A DNA stretch of 64,000 nt from Candidatus Lutibacillus vidarii (lineage in GTDB: Bacteria > Actinomycetota > Actinomycetes > Actinomycetales > Dermatophilaceae), in assembly GCA_016717165.1 (NCBI GenBank), contig JADKGA010000004.1, forward strand, positions 1 to 64,000, given 5' to 3'. Positions 55,301 to 63,805 of the stretch are shown piece after piece. Position 1 is the stretch's first letter. Each line of letters begins with the position of its first letter. The notes beneath the pieces are model-generated. The model was not told the DNA's origin and made no database searches. It saw only the letters and a program-made list of their open reading frames with translations. The position numbers and the translations under genes are program-made.

Positions 55301-57664
55301 ACACGACACCGTCGGGTTCGGCCCCGCCGGAGCCGTCATCGTGTCCGCCACCGTGACCCCAGTCAGGGTCACGTTCCCCGTGTTCGTCACCACAAAGCTG
55401 TACGCGATGCTCTGGCCCGCCGCGGTCACCGTCGTCGGTGACGCCGACTTCACCACACTCAACGCCGGAGCCGGGGTGATCGGAACGACCACCGTGTTGG
55501 ACGTCGCCGACGTCGGCCCGCCAATAGCGTCAGTGGCCCGCACCGACGCCGAGTTCGTGATCGACCCCGCATTCGCATCAGCTTGCGTCGCGACATACGT
55601 CGCCGTACACGTCGTCGACGCACCCACCGCCAGCGCGGTCGCGGGGCACGCCACCGTCGGCGTCGGCCCCGCAGGCGGGGTCACAACATCCGTCACCGCG
55701 ATATTCGACAGCGGTACCTCACCGGTGTTCGTCACCACAAACGAGTAGGTCACCGTCTGACCGGCTGCCGTCAGACTCGACGGCGACGCCGACTTCACAA
55801 TCCCGACCTTGCGAACCTTCACATCCGCCGACGCCGAATCCGACGCCACCGCACCCACCCCGGCAGGAGAGTTCCCCGTAGCCACAACGGTGTTCGTGAA
55901 CCCCGCCGCGATTCCCGTACTCGTGCACGTATACGACGTCGACCCACCCACCGCCAAACTACCCAGGTTCGGCCGCGCACACCCTGCCACCGCAGGATCG
56001 GTGGTCGCCACGTTCGTCAACGGCTCATCACCGATATTTGTCACCGTGATTGTCCACGTCGTCGACCCACCCGGGTCGACAATCGTCGGCGACGCCGTCT
56101 TCGTCACATCAATCCGCGGAACATGCACCACAGTCGTGTCCGAGTCACCGAACGCCCCGTCAAGGTCAGACCTCGAGTCGACGACCGCCTCGTTCACGAA
56201 CGCTGCAGTCGCGGGCAGACCCGTACACGTATACGTGAACACCGAGCTTGCGGCCGGAGCCACCCCCAAGGTGCCAGGGATGCTGCGAGCACACCCAGGC
56301 GCCAACGCGTCTGTGACGAAGACCTTCTTCAGCGCCACACCGCCGGCATTGGTCACCGTGATCGTGAAGGTCGGAGTGCCGCCAACCGCCACCGTCTGCT
56401 CGTCGAGCGTGCCGTTGAACGACTTGTCGATCTTGATCGCCGCGCTCGACACCGACAGGACGGCGTTCTGCAGCAGGAAGGAGTCTCCGGCCGTGTCCAG
56501 GCTCATGTTCATCGACGTGTTGCCGATGACGAGCTGGGGGAGGTTCAGGTTGCGGACGTCGACGTTCGCGTTCGCGAACGGGGTGGTGACCCCCGTCACA
56601 TACGGCACCGACCCGTCTGCGATCGAGGTCCCGATGTTGTTCAACCCACCCAACGCGTTCTGGATCTCGGTCGGCGACGCCGCCGAGTTCGACTGGTAGT
56701 TCGCGAAGTCACCCGTGATGTTCCGGTCACCCTCATAAAGGGTGAAGCCGCCCCGTGACCCAGGACCCTCGACCATGAAGCCAGTGAACGGGATGATCTC
56801 GGCGGTCGGGTCGGCCGCCTGCTTACGGATGTGGCCATCGTAAAGGAACACCTCGCGTGCATTGGTCAACACCGGGTTGCCCGGGTCGAACGCCCCGAAG
56901 TCATAGACCAGGGCCAACGACCAGCCCGCGTAACACCCAAACCCCTGCATCGCCCACACGTTGCCGACCGTGATCGTCTGAGCAGACCCCGACGGCAACG
57001 CCGCGAACTGCGCCGTCACATCAGCTTGCGCCGTGTAGTACTGCGGGTTCCCATTGGCGAGCTGCGCTGGAGCCTCGAACGAGTAATTGGTCGGAGCCGC
57101 CGTGAAGGTCGACGCGCCGAAGTTGACTGTGACCGGTTGCGTCGACGGACTCCCCGCCGGGGTCACCGGCGCGCCTCCCGTCGGGGCAGGGTTGACACTG
57201 CAGATGTTGGTCGGAGACATACTCCCATCGGTGAGTTTGTGGACCCCGGTGTTCCCGCTCCAGTAGAGCACCGCCTTGACGACCTTCGCCCCCGAAGGAA
57301 TGGTCACCGTCGCTCGGCTCGAGTTCACCGTCGCTGCATTCGAGTCAACGTCGACGTTGCCCATCCACTTGAAGTCGTTGACCAAGTTGGCCTGCGCCGT
57401 CGCGTTGTGCAGCTGAAGGCACGTGAAGTTGGATCCGGGAAAGATGGGCTTGCTCGAGTCGCACTGCAAGACGCCGTTGCCGACCATGACGTAGTCGCCG
57501 TTGACGATCTTGTTGTAGTTCAACGTCATCGGCCTGACGGTCACGGCATCGGCACTGATGGGCTGGGACAAGAAGACGGACACAACGGCGAGCACGGTGG
57601 CAACGGCGGCGCGCCTCAAGCCCCACGAGGAACGACCGGCTCGGGGGCCAACTCTGGTCGACAT
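49383..57664 (-). CDS. Giant DUF11-repeat surface protein with LPXTG-type anchor; three frameshifts
   Basis: With frame restored at three sites the protein is about 2760 residues. It has a signal peptide (1 to about 40), a unique N-terminal domain of about 370 residues (YWSGNTGVHKLTDG, GCYAGWSLALVYDFG), about 20 DUF11 domains of roughly 115 residues, each with SFVVTNTGNVTV and STTCTASYTVTQADV motifs, and a C-terminal LPHTG followed by a TM helix and RRRR, the sortase signal. The frameshifts are an extra G near 50813, a lost base near 50972 and a lost G near 52380; matched units show the expected sequence. The protein should be a long wall-anchored stalk or adhesin. Near-identical units make copy number and assembly here unreliable. 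Confidence 0.87.
50470..54730 (-). repeat. Tandem 348-bp repeats encoding near-identical DUF11 domains
   Basis: About twelve units with an exact 348-bp period lie head to tail (for example, the same junction occurs at about 51312, 51660 and 52008). Units fall into two mixed types, one with ADGLDPNEAPVASEPST and one with ADGTDPTGTPVPTTPPST before the next unit, and with alternative DAGSIVNSA/DNGSIVNSA segments. This mosaic pattern points to recent expansion and recombination among units. Confidence 0.9.
54731..55430 (-). repeat. Two near-identical 345-bp DUF11 units
   Basis: Two adjacent units (starting about 54740 and 55085) are almost base-for-base copies of each other but differ clearly from the 348-bp set: they encode SVVKSASPTTVTAAGQ and ADMNAGSVKNSATASGT. 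They show a second, separate duplication event in the same gene. Confidence 0.85.
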
Positions 57665-57852
57665 ACAGCCTCACTTCTATAGCCCACGGGGACTTTGGGC
57701 GCCTCAGTCTGACTCACGGCGTCGGGGCACGTCGCGAGCAGACACTAGCCTACGCTACCCGTAGGACGCCTTCACCTCATTGCCATGTCATCGCGTTATC
57801 CGATTGTGACAAACCGAAGCCCGTGCGCCACACGAGTCCACAACTGCACCAT

Positions 57853-57868
57853 GAGCATCATGATGCTC
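57853..57868. promoter_or_regulatory. Perfect 16-bp palindrome upstream of bpa
   Basis: GAGCATCATGATGCTC is a perfect palindrome, 57 bp before the Bpa start. The region 57665-57925 is otherwise free of genes and serves as the divergent promoter of the surface protein and Bpa. It is a candidate operator. Confidence 0.4.
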
Positions 57869-57925
57869 CTCCGCCTGCACCGCAACCGGGTGTGCGCCCC
57901 GCGGAGCCTTTGACAGGATGGCCGT

Positions 57926-58495
57926 ATGACGCCGCCCGACTCGACCCCGACCGCCGCTACGTCCTCGGCCGCATCCGACCGCTCCGATCCGCGGCTGGTG
58001 GTCGTCACCCAGGACGGGATGGGGGTCGCGCCAGGAGCGGAGGGAAGGGACGGCTCACGCGACCCCGCTGAGCTCGTGGAGCAGCCGGCCAAGGTGATGC
58101 GCATCGGCACGATGGTCAAGCAGCTGCTCGAGGAGGTGCGAGCCTCCCCTCTTGATGACGCTGGACGCACCCGTCTCGCGGCCATCCACCAGCGGTCGAT
58201 TGCTGAGCTGAAGGAGGGGCTTGCCCCCGAGCTCGTCGAGGAGCTCGACCGGCTCGCCCTCCCGTTCGCGAGCGAGACACCGAGCGACGCTGAGCTGCGC
58301 ATCGCTCAAGCCCAGCTCGTCGGCTGGCTCGAGGGGCTCTTCCACGGAATCCAGACCGCGTTGTTCGCCCAGCAGATGGCCGTCCAGCAGCAGCTCCAGG
58401 GAATGCGCCGGGCACTTCCACCCGGGCACGGAGACGACGGCGCCCAGGGGCAGCAGCCCGGTGGGGAACGTGGCCCCACGGGGCAGTACCTCTAG
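57926..58495 (+). CDS. bpa: Bacterial proteasome activator (Bpa/PafE)
   Basis: The 189-residue protein has a disordered N-terminus, a core of long helices (VMRIGTMVKQLLEEVRASPLD, LAPELVEELDRLALPF, SDAELRIAQAQLVGWLEG, LFHGIQTALFAQQMAVQQQL) and the C-terminal GQYL. That HbYX-like motif docks on and opens the 20S proteasome. Bpa forms a 12-mer ring that feeds unfolded proteins to the proteasome without ATP. The sequence and tail make the identification firm. Length is close to the mycobacterial protein (174). No proteasome genes are in the window. The gene converges on the MarR regulator. Confidence 0.93.
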   Translation: MTPPDSTPTAATSSAASDRSDPRLVVVTQDGMGVAPGAEGRDGSRDPAELVEQPAKVMRIGTMVKQLLEEVRASPLDDAGRTRLAAIHQRSIAELKEGLAPELVEELDRLALPFASETPSDAELRIAQAQLVGWLEGLFHGIQTALFAQQMAVQQQLQGMRRALPPGHGDDGAQGQQPGGERGPTGQYL

Positions 58496-58526
58496 ACCTC
58501 GGCGCCAAAGCGCACGTACACGTCGC

Positions 58527-59075
58527 TCACCGCGCTGGGAAGTGGCGTTCGATGCTCTCCAACATGGTGGTGAAGACACCCTCGAGCAGGTCAAGGTCCT
58601 TGTCATCCAAGGCCTCGAAAACCAGGGACACCACGAGCGCCTGCCGGTCGGGCCCTGCCTGAGCCAACACCTGAGCACCAGCCGGCGCCAAAGTCACCGT
58701 CACCCCGCGGCGGTCTCCTTCGCTGGGGTGGCGTTCGACAAGGCCGCGCGCCTCCATCCGACGCAGATGGTGAGAGACCCGGCTGCGCTCCCAGTCGAGC
58801 ACAAGACCGAGGTCGCGCAACCGCAGTGGGCCCGGCGCCGCGTCCGAGAGAGCGTTGAGAACCTCGAAGTCGGATCCAGAGATTGCCGCGCTTCTCTGGA
58901 GCCCCGATTCCAGGGCGGCGTCCATGTTCGCGCGGAAGGTCCAGAACGTGCGCCACAGCCGCATCTCGCGTTCGGTGAGCTCCCGCCGTGCCGGGCCGGC
59001 GACGTCGGCCGGTGCGGGCACCGGACCACGGCGACCAGCCGGTCCAGTAGGTCCGCTCGGCGTTGCGCCGGTCAT
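58527..59075 (-). CDS. MarR-family transcriptional regulator
   Basis: The 182-residue protein has a Gly/Pro-rich N-terminus and a MarR winged helix (ISGSDFEVLNALSDA, LRLRDLGLVLDWERSRVSHHLRRMEARGLVERH, GDRRGVTVTLAPAG). The WERSRVSHHLRRME recognition helix is typical of actinobacterial MarR proteins. Its ligand and target are unknown. It has a large upstream region with a candidate operator at 59153-59165. Confidence 0.87.
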   Translation of the reverse strand: MTGATPSGPTGPAGRRGPVPAPADVAGPARRELTEREMRLWRTFWTFRANMDAALESGLQRSAAISGSDFEVLNALSDAAPGPLRLRDLGLVLDWERSRVSHHLRRMEARGLVERHPSEGDRRGVTVTLAPAGAQVLAQAGPDRQALVVSLVFEALDDKDLDLLEGVFTTMLESIERHFPAR

Positions 59076-59152
59076 GTCATGGGCTCCACAGTCGGTCGGG
59101 GTGGGGGCGACGCCTCATCCACCCCATCATTCCCGCGAGCACCCTGGTGAAC

Positions 59153-59165
59153 CATCAACGTGATG
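59153..59165. promoter_or_regulatory. Short inverted repeat upstream of the MarR gene
   Basis: CATCA-ACG-TGATG lies about 80 bp upstream of the MarR start. MarR proteins commonly bind such short palindromes in their own promoter. Assignment rests on position only. Confidence 0.35.
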
Positions 59166-59207
59166 TTGTCGTGAGATCAACCCAAAGCGCTGGACAGCAA
59201 GGGGTTC

Positions 59208-59352
59208 GTGATCTAGGGTTTGTTGACAGATCACCAAGACGTGTCCGCCCGGGGGGGACCGGGGCGGACACCTCGACCCCTACAGTCCTCTTGGCCATCC
59301 CCCACAAAAGGTCGCCGGTCGGTGTGTGGGCCCCCTACCCACACCGGCCGGC
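59208..59352 (+). ncRNA. Possible structured RNA or regulatory leader (nested hairpins)
   Basis: Several inverted repeats are stacked in 145 nt: GTGATCT (59208-59214) with AGATCAC (59228-59234); CCAAGA (59234-59239) with TCTTGG (59289-59294), enclosing GTGTCCGCCC (59241-59250) with 59262-59271; and a roughly 15-bp stem (59314-59330 with 59338-59352, 2-nt bulge) around a CCCCCTA loop. An AGATCA at 59174-59179 could compete for TGATCT, as in a switch. C-rich loops recall the actinobacterial 6C RNA, but I cannot show it is one. The strand is a guess. No coding frame is convincing between 59076 and 59489, and 59353-59489 holds nothing I recognise. Confidence 0.4.
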
Positions 59353-59489
59353 GCACTTGTGTCCGGACCTCGTGGTCGGGTTCGGGGATGGGTCGTTCCA
59401 CCGCAGCCCCGTGCGTACGGTGGTGCGGTGCCACACCGCCAGCGACGTGAGCTGCCCCTGCCTCCTGAGGCAGCGCCTTCGTCATACGC

Positions 59490-60100
59490 CGTCGCTGGCA
59501 GCTGCGCTGGTGGGCCCGACTGTCAGCCGCGGCCACACCCGTCCTGCTCGTCGGTGGGTGGACCCTCTCGGCGGCCCTTCACCCGGCCCCAGTGGACGCC
59601 CGGTCGGTGACGATGAGCTCCCTTGCCCAAGTGGCATGCCGCACCGGTGGGACATGACAGCCGCGCTCGTCGGCGTCTGCCACGTGCTCACCGCCCTCGG
59701 ACGTGCCGCTACCGACCCGGTCGGGCGGTCGATTCTCGCCTGCGGTGGCTTCGCGACGATGGCCGTGGCCGTCATACCGCTCGATGGGGCCGGCCAGAGC
59801 CGGTTGGGCACGCCTTCTTCACCGCCGTGGCGTTCCTCGCGCTCGCGGCCTGGACGGCGCTCGCCGGGCGGCGGGGGGCGACCGTGCCGTTCACGGTGCG
59901 GCCGAGGATAGGTGTGGGCGTGGCGGCGGTGCTGTTGGGCCTGGTGGGACGAACCGGAGCCGAGCTGGCCCTTGACGGGCCGGCCATCGGGCTCTGGGAA
60001 GCGGGCGGCGGGCGGTGCCGACTCCGGCTGGCCACTGGTGTGCATTCTCGGGGTGCTTATTGCCCGCCGTTCGAGTGGTGTCGTCCGCCCCCTACGGTAG
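59490..60100 (+). pseudogene. DUF998-family membrane protein remnant
   Basis: Fragments of a six-helix DUF998 protein occur in order in three frames: TPVLLVGGWTLSAALHPAPVD, then MPHRWDMTAALVGVCHVLTAL and ILACGGFATMAVAVIPL, then HAFFTAVAFLALAAWTALAG and RIGVGVAAVLLGLVG, then ADSGWPLVCILGVLIARRSSG to the stop at 60098. At least three frame changes are needed. The original protein would be an integral membrane protein of unknown function. The number of breaks suggests decay, though clustered sequencing errors cannot be excluded. Confidence 0.65.
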
Positions 60101-60120
60101 CCCGCTCCAGCTGGGCCGCT

Positions 60121-60789
60121 TCAGCCGGCCGAGGGAGGTGTCGGCGGCGGCGGAGGTGGCGACGTGGGCACGATCTGGGTCTGCTCGACCGCAGTGCCGT
60201 GCGGTTGCGGCGCAGGGAGCGGATCCGTCCTCGAGTCCGGTTCGGCATACGGCGGATGTGAGGCACCGGCCATGTGTTCGTAGATCACGGCGCTGCGCCG
60301 GTTGGCGTCTTCGTCGACGAGGCGGTTGATGAGCTGTTGGACCTCGTTGCTGCGCGGGATGTTGCGGAATTGCTCGTTCGGGCTGTCGCCGGCCGACTCG
60401 ATGTTGAGTGTGCCCGAGCGGATCATGCGGTCGAAGACGCTCTGGTGGAAGCTCACGTCGGTGATCTTGCTCAACGTGATGTCCTTGCCCGACTTGCTGA
60501 AGATCCCCTTGCGCAGCATGACCCGATGTGTCGTCACAACGTAGTGGGTCGTGCGCCAAGCCATGAGGGGCACGATCACGAGAGGGATGGCAGCGAGGAC
60601 CGCCAACCCGACGACGACCCACTGAAGGGTGTTGCCCGTGCTGTCGTCCGGGGTGACAACGGCCACGGCGACGGCGATGCCGAGCAGCACAACCCCGAGC
60701 AGGGCCGGGGCGCCGACCGTCATCGGGTGCGGGTGCAGGTCCTTGACGACCTTCTCACCGGATGTCAGCACGTTCTCTGGAAAGCCCAC
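60121..60789 (-). CDS. PH-domain-containing membrane protein
   Basis: The 222-residue protein has two TM helices (about 28-45 and 55-78) followed by a bacterial PH-like domain (bPH2 type: TTHYVVTTHRVMLRKGIFSKSGKDITLSKITDVSFHQSVFDRM) and a Pro-rich C-terminus ending in a run of eight prolines (with one Thr). Such YdbS-like proteins are widespread and uncharacterised; they may bind lipids or proteins at the membrane. It is divergent from thpR. Confidence 0.85.
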   Translation of the reverse strand: MGFPENVLTSGEKVVKDLHPHPMTVGAPALLGVVLLGIAVAVAVVTPDDSTGNTLQWVVVGLAVLAAIPLVIVPLMAWRTTHYVVTTHRVMLRKGIFSKSGKDITLSKITDVSFHQSVFDRMIRSGTLNIESAGDSPNEQFRNIPRSNEVQQLINRLVDEDANRRSAVIYEHMAGASHPPYAEPDSRTDPLPAPQPHGTAVEQTQIVPTSPPPPPPTPPSAG

Positions 60790-60872
60790 CGTGTCACTCC
60801 TTCGCCGCTCGATCCTCGCACCGCGTCCGTTGGGGCCAGGTTAGTGCCCGCGCGGCGGCATACGCTGAACCG

Positions 60873-61442
60873 ATGACGCACCGGATGTTCGTTGCGGCGA
60901 ACCCGACGGACGACGTCGCGGCAGCGCTGGAACGGTTCGTGGAGCCTCGCCGCCAGGACGGGTCGACGCTGCGGTGGGTTCATTGGGGCCAGTGGCACCT
61001 CACGCTGGCGTTCTTCGGGACCGTGCCGGGCAGGCGCGTCGACGACCTCGGCGACCTGCTCGACGAGGTCGCCCTCAACACAGATCCCGTCGAGCTCACT
61101 GTGGGCAGGGCGGGGGCCTTCCCTTCGCCGTATGCCGCCCATGCCCTGTGGCTCGGGGTCGGCGACCGAGGTGACGGGTCCCTCGAAGCGTTGGCACGTC
61201 GGTGCCGGACGGCGGGGTCGAGGGTCGGCGCCACGGTTCAGGGCGGCGGCTTCGTCGGGCACCTCACCGTGGCACGCTCGGGTCCTCCCGTGGAGGCCAC
61301 TCGATGGCTGCGCGTGCTCGATGCCTTCGCTCCGCTGACGTGGCGGGTGGGCGAGATCGCGCTCGTCGAGTCGCGGCTGGGCGTCGGGGTGGGTGGGTCG
61401 GCGCGGCATACTGAGGTCCGCACGTTCCCGCTCGGCCGGTGA
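60873..61442 (+). CDS. thpR: RNA 2',3'-cyclic phosphodiesterase (2'-5' RNA ligase family)
   Basis: The 189-residue protein has the two catalytic HxT motifs of the 2H phosphoesterase superfamily, HLTL (in WHLTLAFFGTV) and HLTV (in GHLTVAR), about 90 residues apart. It starts MTHRMFVAANP, the standard ThpR N-terminus. It opens 2',3'-cyclic phosphates in RNA and can reversibly join 2'-5' bonds. Divergent from the PH-domain gene; it ends at an unusual hairpin terminator. Confidence 0.87.
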   Translation: MTHRMFVAANPTDDVAAALERFVEPRRQDGSTLRWVHWGQWHLTLAFFGTVPGRRVDDLGDLLDEVALNTDPVELTVGRAGAFPSPYAAHALWLGVGDRGDGSLEALARRCRTAGSRVGATVQGGGFVGHLTVARSGPPVEATRWLRVLDAFAPLTWRVGEIALVESRLGVGVGGSARHTEVRTFPLGR

Positions 61443-61471
61443 CGAACCCACACGTCCCCACCCCCGCTTCC

Positions 61472-61535
61472 CCCCGCTTCCCTCAAAGACACACCTTAAT
61501 AGGCCCCCATAAGGTGTGTCTTTGAAGAAGCGGGG
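61472..61535. terminator. Nested hairpin terminator after thpR (family A stem)
   Basis: The inner stem pairs 61483-61498 with 61510-61525: 16 perfect base pairs containing AAAGACACACCTT, the same core as at 23754-23792. The outer stem pairs CCCCGCTTC (61472-61480) with 61527-61535. Loops and outer arms differ from the other copy, so only the core is conserved. Confidence 0.82.
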
Positions 61536-61569
61536 ACGATCGGATGTTGTTTTCTGCCCGACCCTCTTT

Positions 61570-61599
61570 ACATGCATCCGGATGACCGCTATACATGCA
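61570..61599. promoter_or_regulatory. Direct repeats and palindrome upstream of the fructose operon
   Basis: ACATGCA occurs at 61570-61576 and 61593-61599, 23 bp apart. The palindrome CATCCGGATG (61575-61584) starts at the end of the first copy. DeoR/FruR regulators bind such spaced direct repeats. The element lies 27 bp before the DeoR start and probably controls the operon. Confidence 0.5.
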
Positions 61600-61625
61600 A
61601 GTGTCAGACACCGAAGGGAGCCCGG

Positions 61626-62387
61626 ATGTACGCGCCAGAACGCCAGCAGCGGATCCTCGAGATCGCCACGGCGTCCGGTCGGGTCGAGGTCACTGCCCTG
61701 GCACGCGACCTCGAGGTCACCCCCGAGACCATCCGCCGCGACCTCACCCAACTCGAGCGGCTCGGCCGCCTGCGCCGCGTCCATGGCGGCGCGATCCCCG
61801 TCGAGCGGTTCGGTTTCGAGCCGACTGTCCAGCACCGGTCGGAACGTCTCGTCGCCGAGAAGATGCGCATCGCCAAGGCTGCTCTGGACCTGCTGCCCGA
61901 CGACGGGACGATCCTTCTCGACGCCGGCACGACCACGGCATGCCTGGCCGACCTGCTCCCCCTCGGCCGCGAGCTGACGGTCGTCACCAACTCGCTCGCG
62001 ATCGCCTCGACCCTTGCCGACCGCAGCGACCTCACCCTCTACGTGCTCGGTGGCCGCATCCGTGGCCGCACCCAGGCATCGGTCGGCGAATGGGCCACCA
62101 GTCCCCTGGCCGGCATCCATGTCGATGTCGCCTTCCTGGGGACCAACGGGCTGTCCGTCGCACACGGCCTGACCACGCCCGACCAAGACGAGGCAGCCGC
62201 GAAGCGGGCGATGGTCGCCGCCGCCCGCCGGGCCGTCGTCCTCGCCGACTCGACGAAGGTCGGGCTCGACCACTTCTGCCGGTTCGCAGCCCTGGCCGAG
62301 ATGGACACCTTCGTCACGGACACCAGCCTCGACGACGAAACCGTCGCCGAAATCGAAGCAGCCGGCCCCGAGGTGATCTGCGCATGA
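61626..62387 (+). CDS. DeoR/GlpR-family regulator of fructose metabolism (FruR type)
   Basis: The 253-residue regulator has an N-terminal DeoR helix-turn-helix (PERQQRILEIATASGRVEVTALARDLEVTPETIRRDL in segments) with LRRVHGGAI, then a sugar-phosphate-sensing domain (LLDAGTTTACLADLL, VTNSLAIASTLA, VLGGRIRGRTQASVG, ADSTKVG). It is translationally coupled (ATGA) to fruK. It likely represses the fructose PTS operon until fructose 1-phosphate or a similar ligand appears. Confidence 0.9.
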   Translation: MYAPERQQRILEIATASGRVEVTALARDLEVTPETIRRDLTQLERLGRLRRVHGGAIPVERFGFEPTVQHRSERLVAEKMRIAKAALDLLPDDGTILLDAGTTTACLADLLPLGRELTVVTNSLAIASTLADRSDLTLYVLGGRIRGRTQASVGEWATSPLAGIHVDVAFLGTNGLSVAHGLTTPDQDEAAAKRAMVAAARRAVVLADSTKVGLDHFCRFAALAEMDTFVTDTSLDDETVAEIEAAGPEVICA

Positions 62388-63334
62388 TCGTCACGCTCAC
62401 GCTCAACCCCAGCGTCGACCGCACGGTCAGCGTCGATGGGCTCACCGTCGGCGAGGTCCACCGCGCCACGTCGAGTCGGGTCGACCCCGGCGGCAAGGGG
62501 ATCAACGTCACCCGCGCCCTGACGGCCAACGGCACCGAGAGCATTGCCGTATACCCGACCGGGGGTCCCGAGGGTGCTCTCATGAAGCGACTGCTCGACG
62601 CCGCCGGGATCGCTCGCGCGGCCGTGTCGGTCGTCGGCTCGATCCGCATGAACATCACCATTGTCGACCCCCACGGTGTCACCACGAAGGTCAACGAGCC
62701 CGGCCCCCGGCTCAGCCCCGCCGAGGTCGAGGCCGTTCGCGCGACCACGGCTGAGCACCTCGGTCGTGGGGGCGCGCAGTGGCTCGTCATCTCCGGCAGC
62801 CTCCCTCCCGGGGTCGACCCCGCAGTGTATGGCGACCTCGTGCGGTTGGGTCATGCCGCCGGGGCCAGGGTGGCCATCGACACCTCCGGTGCCACCCTCG
62901 CCGCCGCAGTCGCGGCCAGCCCCGACGTCGTCAAGCCGAACCGGGACGAACTCGCCGAACTGCTCGGGACCGAGCTGCCGACCCTGGCCGCGGTGCGCGA
63001 CGCCGCGTACCGGCTCGTCAACCAGGGCATCACGACCGTCCTCGTCAGTCTCGGCAAGGACGGCGCACTGCTTGTCCGCGCGGACGCCATCGCCCACGCG
63101 AGCGGCAAGGCGACCCCGGTGTCCACGGTCGGTGCCGGTGACTGCACGCTCGCGGGCTATCTACACGCCAGTGTCTCGGGTGCCACGCCCGTGGACGCAC
63201 TCGCAGAGGCCGTGCGTTGGGGGTCGGCGGCCGTGAGCCTTCCCGGCAGCCAGGTTCCCGGACCAGCAGACCTCGCCCGAGTGCCCGTCACGCTCGACAA
63301 AGACCCCGACCTTCACACCCTCGTCACCGACTGA
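62384..63334 (+). CDS. fruK: 1-phosphofructokinase
   Basis: The 316-residue PfkB-family sugar kinase begins MIVTLTLNPSVDRTVSVDGL, has RVDPGGKGINVTRAL, SGSLPPGVDP, KPNRDELAELLG and the catalytic anion-hole motif TVGAGDCTLAGYL near residue 250. It phosphorylates fructose 1-phosphate, the product of the fructose PTS, to fructose 1,6-bisphosphate. It lies between the regulator (ATGA overlap) and EIIA (24-bp gap with GAAAGGA before the next ATG). Confidence 0.95.
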   Translation: MIVTLTLNPSVDRTVSVDGLTVGEVHRATSSRVDPGGKGINVTRALTANGTESIAVYPTGGPEGALMKRLLDAAGIARAAVSVVGSIRMNITIVDPHGVTTKVNEPGPRLSPAEVEAVRATTAEHLGRGGAQWLVISGSLPPGVDPAVYGDLVRLGHAAGARVAIDTSGATLAAAVAASPDVVKPNRDELAELLGTELPTLAAVRDAAYRLVNQGITTVLVSLGKDGALLVRADAIAHASGKATPVSTVGAGDCTLAGYLHASVSGATPVDALAEAVRWGSAAVSLPGSQVPGPADLARVPVTLDKDPDLHTLVTD

Positions 63335-63358
63335 CCCCCCACTCCCGAAAGGAACACC

Positions 63359-63805
63359 ATGTCCCTCATCACCGAGCACCAGGTCGTTCTCGACCTGCAG
63401 GGCCCCGATCGCCATACGGCAACGCGCACGCTGGCCGAGACTCTCGTCGCGGACGGGCGGTGCACCGACCTCGAGCTCTTCCTCGATGACGTCCGCAAGC
63501 GCGAGGAACAGATGGCCACCGGGCTGCCCGGCGGCATCGGCATCCCCCACGCCCGCAGCGCCGCCATCACCACGCCGTCGCTCGTTTTCGGACGGACGAC
63601 CGGAGTTGACTGGGGGGCCGCCGACGGCCCCGCCACCTTGATCTTCCTGATCGCGGCGCCGGACGGCGGCGGTCAGGAGCACCTGCAGATCCTCGCCAAG
63701 CTCGCCCGCAAGCTCATGCGGTCCGAGTTCCGGCAGGCCCTCCTGGAGGCCCCCGACGCCACAACGGTCGTCGACATCGTGAACCGAGAGGTTGTGAACG
63801 CATGA
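63359..63805 (+). CDS. Fructose PTS EIIA component
   Basis: This 148-residue stand-alone EIIA has the phospho-acceptor His64 in GIGIPHARS, and TLIFLIAAPDGGGQEHLQILAKLARKL, as in the EIIA-Fru/Mtl/Ntr fold. It passes phosphate from HPr to the EIIB domain encoded next. The stop overlaps the next gene by 4 bp (ATGA). Confidence 0.93.
   Translation: MSLITEHQVVLDLQGPDRHTATRTLAETLVADGRCTDLELFLDDVRKREEQMATGLPGGIGIPHARSAAITTPSLVFGRTTGVDWGAADGPATLIFLIAAPDGGGQEHLQILAKLARKLMRSEFRQALLEAPDATTVVDIVNREVVNA

Noticed and set aside
50470..55430. Regular repeats that might be taken for a CRISPR array
   Set aside because: Units are 345-348 bp, contiguous and coding, without unique spacers or cas genes.
52288..55748. 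A series of plus-strand frames of about 113 codons repeating every 348 bp, plus one of 342 codons
   Set aside because: They are antisense shadows of the DUF11 repeats; the period simply copies the repeat unit. Start codons and ribosome sites are not convincing.
59063..59911. A 282-codon plus-strand frame through the MarR upstream region
   Set aside because: Only part of it (MPHRWDMTAALVGV and following) looks like real protein, and that part belongs to the frameshifted DUF998 remnant. The first half covers the hairpin region and lacks family features.
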